This document shows, one piece after another, positions 59,673 to 64,000 of a DNA stretch of 64,000 nt (within the stretch, counting starts at the first letter, position 1; every line of letters begins with the position of its first letter). Made by a program: the position numbers and the translations under genes. Source of the stretch: Albifimbria verrucaria (Eukaryota; Ascomycota; Sordariomycetes; Hypocreales; Stachybotryaceae); the NCBI GenBank assembly GCA_020081605.1, contig JAHREC010000045.1:2418001-2482000 (forward strand), given 5' to 3'. The notes under the pieces are model-generated. The model worked only from the letters and a program-made list of their open reading frames with translations, was not told where the DNA came from and made no database searches.

Positions 59673-60251
59673 CAAATCCAAGCCAATTGATCGAGAAGAT
59701 TTAATGATTCACAGTAGCAAAACTCCTCAAGGCGAATATTCAATGCTGAGGCAGGATATTTATGAATATTGGTAACTTGTGGATACAAGATCGAGATGCA
59801 CGCAAGGACATGTTACCGCTTTCGATAGAACTACAACCCCTGCTTGTCTTTCTAATGCATATGCATCTTTGAGTCAGCAATTGGTGGGTATGTCGCTGCA
59901 GTTTCCAGTAGTGATGTTCCAAATATTTGCAACAGCCTATTTCCTATTCGTTGATCACACTCACTATCGAAATATTGTTTGCGTGCCAAGTTATGTGCAC
60001 CCTGTCCGTGTGTCGTTTGTGGCTGCTGGATATCCAAATGCAAGAAACAGAACAATGGGAAGAGTAATTAATGACTATCCATATCCATAAAACACCGGAT
60101 TTTGATTGCATTGAGAACTGCTTTAGATGATTGATATATACGAAAGAAACCTGTGTGCGCTCGCAAATAACATGCCTCCATAAGATGACCCGCAACTGGC
60201 GCCAGGATGAGATCAGAATTTCTCAGCTTGGCCCTTGTTATATCAACGAAA
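59673..60251. other. Spacer between P450 and methyltransferase genes
   Basis: About 0.6 kb, promoter side of the P450 gene. No supported gene. Confidence 0.5.
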
Positions 60252-61690
60252 TCATGCTAAGGGTTTTTGACCATAGACCATGTGCCTGTAAATATAAACA
60301 GTTAGTTGAATCTACCCCATATCTCACTTCCAGGACACTCACATATCGCTATTTGTCATATTCTTGGGATTGCGAATGGCAGCGCGCATTTTGGCAACAA
60401 GAACTTGTACCTCTTCAAAGCTCCAACCAAGAATTTGGCCGATAGGGTATAGGGCAAAGCCGTCCAAGCTCATGTCCATGTAGAGGCCAACAAATTGGCC
60501 CTGTGTCTTGAGTTTCTTATCCTTGGGCCATTGACTGTGTGGAATCGTGAACACTTTCTTCACAATGTTAGTAAAGCCGGCTTCGGAAGCGCATTTCTCC
60601 ATCATGCCGTTGGTACACTGGAAAGTTCTTCCTAATTTCTCTCCAGCATCATAAAATAGCTGAGCCCATTTTTTGAATGTTCTACGCCAGGTGTTAGGAC
60701 CTAAGCCTATAAGAGAGAGATTACTCACTCATTCTCCTCTGTACAGCTTGGATTGTTGCACCGGAGCTCAATATCGGGCTCGATGTGCTGAAACCAGCCG
60801 CCCGGTTTGAGGAACTGATAAAGTTGACTATAAAGTTTGGACCAATCCTCGATGGCCCCGTGCATGTAACGAACATGGATAAAATCGAAAGACTCCGGCT
60901 TGAAAGTCCAATCTAATTGGGCATCTTCAATATGAAACTGCGCATTTGGCGGAACCCAAGATGGCTGTATAGGAGAAATATCCGTGCCAATTACCTCGGC
61001 TGATGGAAACTCATCTGCCATATCTCTGTGGTTGTGGAAATTAGACCTTAGGAGATGACATAGTTTGGGTTGAGTCTTACATGGCCCAGATACCGGTTCC
61101 TGTTCCAATGTCCAGAATACGCTACCAAGGTTAATTCCAGTTGAAACATTAAGATTGCTCCTTCTAACCTGTGGGTTGTCACCAATAGGTGCAGCGTACA
61201 ATTTGTCTCCCAGCATCATAGTGAGCCATTGGTGTCTGCGAAGATAAGAAATACATTAGTACGTCCAATGGGACCAATGGCCAGAGGGGCGCTTTACGCA
61301 ACATCAAAAGCTTCGACATGCTTCTCGTCGTTGGGAGCCCTGAACGAAACGTTAAAATTGAACCTCGGCTTGAACGATGGGGGTTGCATACCAGTATTCT
61401 GTCGTTTTTGAGGCTTGATAGGTTCTCCCCAAAACAGTCCGGTAGTCCCAGATGCTAGATGAGAGTGATGCAGTTGATTCACGGATGCTGCGCAGGAGAA
61501 TCTCCAATTAGAACGCGATCCAGCCGATTTCTTTCAGCAGGTAATGTACATGCCTTTCTCCGTCGACAGAAGCATTGTCATCGGATCCCGCAAACGCAGG
61601 GTCCTGGATATGTCAGCTCTGAAACTGTCCACAAAGCAACTGACTTACAAGCTCGATGCGAGGCTGCTGAGTCTCTTCTGTTTCACACAT
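60252..61690 (-). CDS. LaeA-like SAM-dependent methyltransferase
   Basis: Class I methyltransferase resembling LaeA and its cluster-borne relatives. Exons joined by at least seven introns. Seen: MCETEETQQPRIEL (exon 1, 61649-61690); DPAFAGSDDNASVDGER (exon 2, 61550-61603); SIWDYRTVLGRTYQ with PNDEKHVEAFDVAHQWLTMM; SAM motif RILDIGTGTGIWAIDMADEF; acidic-loop EVIGTDISPIQPSWVPPN; FDFIHVRYMHGAIEDW; LKPGGWFQHIEPDIEL; KKWAQLFYDAGEKLGRTF; ending HMVYGQKPLA. From exon 3 on, the splice sites restore frame without repair. The exon 2/3 join is unclear: a plain GT donor at 61549 gives a stop, so a GC donor or a missing base is needed. Role: tailoring enzyme or regulator, not separable from sequence. Confidence 0.8.
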
Positions 61691-62753
61691 GGTGACTTGG
61701 CCCGAATTCCTTGACGTTGAGATTGCGGTGAGAGGGAAAGGCTGGAAAAGTTGGGCCCTCAGCACAAATGTCTAAGCCAAGTCATGGGTTGATCCCAGTC
61801 ACCCCGCAACGGATCATCCACACTTCGGGCCGCGGAACTAGGGTACTGCAGCTGTCAGCCGTCCTTGTGGAGTCCAAGCCAAGTCAAAGCAAGGTTTTTG
61901 GCGAAATTAATCCCGCTTTCTGCACCAAGATAAAGCACGTTGGTTGAGGATAGAAAGGGGTTATTGAGCCCTTCTCGTTGATGCAACTCTTTGCACCGTA
62001 GGAGAGCACAACCCCACTCGAAACGTGATGTGAATCACGGCAGGACTCGTCTGGGTGCAACAGTGGAGTTGTTTTAGGTGCGATGCTAGTGCACTCTGTG
62101 CTCTAGGGGTTCAGGCTGGGAACTGCGGGCCACGTCATTATGGAGGGAGGTGCTTAATTTGCAAGTTCGTCCACACTTTGCGACGTGGCTCCAGCCAACA
62201 ATCCCCTTTGGTGTGAGCATGGGCGTCGGTGCACACGTGTAGGATAACTGAAGTATGCCACTCTTTTATATTTTGCCACAGAGTTCTGCCCACTGTTAAT
62301 GACAAGAACGGCGATCCCAAACAACTGGACGTCCAGTGAATTTTGATAATGAATGGCTTCTTTGTGCTCAATGACAGGTTACCAACAATCAGGGTCAGTA
62401 ATCTCTACCTTAAACTGGCGAGCGATGTTGTGAAGTTACTGGAAATATCAAGTGTCCCAGCTAGATTTTCTCTTATGGGTTCTTGTTCCACATATTGGCT
62501 AAGATAGACAGCCGGAAGTAAGCTGTCGGAATTATTACAAGAACTGACATCTCAATCAACTCCATCCTTTCTAATTAGCTAGCTTACTCATGCGGCAATG
62601 GAAGCCATTTTCTTTATTAACTTGTAGTTCAGGCTCTCCTTTCCTCATCTTTCCTTGGTCATATACGTTCCTACCATCCTTACAGAGCTTGATTCTGCTC
62701 CTGCCAGTACCTAGCTTGCGTTCGCGGCAATCTAGGTTATGCAATGAGCTACT
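61691..62753. other. Spacer, promoter side of the methyltransferase gene
   Basis: About 1.1 kb. Contains CACGTG at 62234-62239. No supported gene. Confidence 0.5.
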
Positions 62754-63805
62754 CTATGACCGATGATCACTGTTGAAATTGAAGATAGCACTTATTCCCA
62801 AATGATCCGTCACCCACGGCTGCTCGAAGCCAAGTGCGAGAAGCTGCTCTCTCTGCTCAACCTCCCGGGGTCTATCATAACATCTGCGCCAAATCTTTGG
62901 AAACTTGCTAGCCTGATACTTTCACCACAGAAGAACATTCTATCCATTCGAGAAAAACCAAAGCGCTCTCTTAATGCAGGCAGCACTTGTTGTCCCCAGG
63001 TATACCCCTTGTCCGTGTTTTCTCCTTGCCCTTTGAGCTCAAGATGGGCATCTTTCAGGTTATTATCGGAGTGCAGAGACTGGTCTGATGGCTGCGTGGC
63101 ATTGAAGTCGCCTGCCACGATAGCACCCGAGACCCCTTCGGCATGCATGTATCTCGCGATAAGTTCCATCTGTGGTAGCCTCAGCGGTGGTATAGGAACA
63201 AGTGACTCAAGATGTGCGTTGCACAGCCGGATCACTTCATCAGATCGAAACAAGCCTGGGGCAGTGATATCCACGAATAATGCATCTCTTTCCATTCGTG
63301 TTTTGGAAAAATGAATGCGAAAACAGGACCGTATTTGCAACCGACGATCAACCAACATTGTCGTGCCGTAAGCACCCGAGGTCCATGTAGAGTCATCAAT
63401 GTCTGTCATATAGAACCTGTCTCGGATCCATTTTCTCTGTCCGATAGTGATAAGGTCATCAGGGATGCATTCTTGGAGGTTGATTGCGACTGCTGTGGTT
63501 GCAGTTGATAACAGTTGTTCAATAAGCTCTTCCAAATGAGTCAATGCAGCATCCATCCGTGGTTTTGGGAACGGCAACATGAGGTCGATATTCCAGCTGT
63601 ACAAAGCGAGTCTAGTGAGATTACTAGATCTTTTCGAACCATCAACATCAGGCGTAGGCAATTTGACGGGTGCCCATGCGGCATCCTCGGTACTCCACGA
63701 GTAGCAAGATTGCTCCCACGGTTCATCGAGATTCCAGGGAACTGAACCTGGATCCTTCTTTAAGGATTCGGCCTGCTGTATGGCCTTTTGGACCAACTCT
63801 TCCAT
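62754..63805 (-). CDS. EEP-family phosphodiesterase (TDP2-like)
   Basis: Endonuclease/exonuclease/phosphatase fold. Seen: LALYSWNIDLMLPFPKPRM (Asn metal-site strand), INLQECIPDDL (catalytic Glu), IRLCNAHLESLVP (His strand), SGAIVAGDFNATQPSDQ (Asp and Asn) and, after one -1 repair at 62864-62870 (CCCGGGG), EQPWVTDHLGISAIF with the final Asp-His pair. These match tyrosyl-DNA phosphodiesterase 2-like proteins, which remove trapped topoisomerase 2 peptides from 5' DNA ends; fungal relatives are mostly untested. About 350 residues, no introns. Start at ATG 63805; upstream the frame has only a GTG. The stop TAG is at 62754-62756. Confidence 0.8.
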
Positions 63806-64000
63806 TTTGAGATGCGGGAACACGAGTTGTTGGGAAGTTGGTTTTTATCTTTACAGCATAGGAACGACTGGAATTGGAGGGATGCTGGAAGAGCTCAGAA
63901 GATATGCCTCGGCCAATAAATTGAAGAACAGCCGGTGAGATTATTATGTCATCCGGAAACAAAATACCAGTAGATTCTCAATTCCTCGTGCAGTGTCCCC
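63806..64000. other. Window edge, 5' flank of the EEP gene
   Basis: No supported gene in the last 195 bases. Confidence 0.4.

Noticed and set aside
1..64000. Bacterial operon, phage or CRISPR content
   Set aside because: Introns, domain types and gene spacing are those of a filamentous ascomycete; no spaced repeat array was seen.

Overview
The window is nuclear DNA from a filamentous ascomycete (Pezizomycotina-type fungus). The evidence is short spliceosomal introns (about 48-97 nt, GTRNGY donors, CTAAC-like branch points) and a typical gene repertoire: Zn2Cys6 regulator, HET-domain protein, PTH11-like 7TM receptors, WSC wall protein, LaeA-like methyltransferase, cytochrome P450, fungal tyrosinase, DHA2 efflux pump. 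Gene density is about one gene per 3 kb, with several 1-3 kb spacers.

Layout. 0-10 kb: a GH5_12 glucosidase (+), a 14-TM DHA2 transporter (-) with its probable Zn2Cys6 regulator upstream (-), then a MYND-finger protein (+). 10-15 kb: a 5-kb secreted gene (-) joining a quinoprotein-like propeller, Ig-like repeats and four WSC domains. 15-22 kb: mostly spacer around one PTH11-like receptor (-). 22-30.6 kb: a secreted protein built from two copies of one module (+), a C2H2 protein (+), a tyrosinase (+) and a small cysteine-rich secreted protein (-) among AT-rich patches. 31-40 kb: a choline/amino-acid permease (-), a HET protein (+), a ThrE/Prm10 transporter (+). 41-49 kb: a type II membrane glycosyltransferase (+) convergent with a UDP-sugar epimerase (-), a second 7TM receptor (-), an FAD monooxygenase (-). 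50-64 kb: a Tudor/PWWP-like chromatin candidate (+), an Atg22-like transporter (+), P450 (-), LaeA-like methyltransferase (-) and a TDP2-like EEP phosphodiesterase (-).

Two points matter most. First, nearly every long gene is broken by single-base frameshifts, about forty in all, and nearly all are repaired by adding one base, usually in a run of 3-6 identical bases. That is the signature of homopolymer undercalling in the assembly, not gene decay, so I annotate these as CDS and note the breaks. Only the Atg22-like gene, and nearly all of the LaeA-like gene, read through cleanly. Second, the 10-mer ACGGCGGGAT occurs twice in the promoter of the Zn2Cys6 gene and once, inverted, inside a palindrome in the adjoining transporter promoter. 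This suggests a self-regulated regulator/efflux pair.

No PKS, NRPS or terpene synthase was seen. The P450/LaeA-like/Atg22-like/FMO genes could be a tailoring or detoxification set, but that is inference. No tRNA, rRNA, CRISPR array or clear transposon was found.
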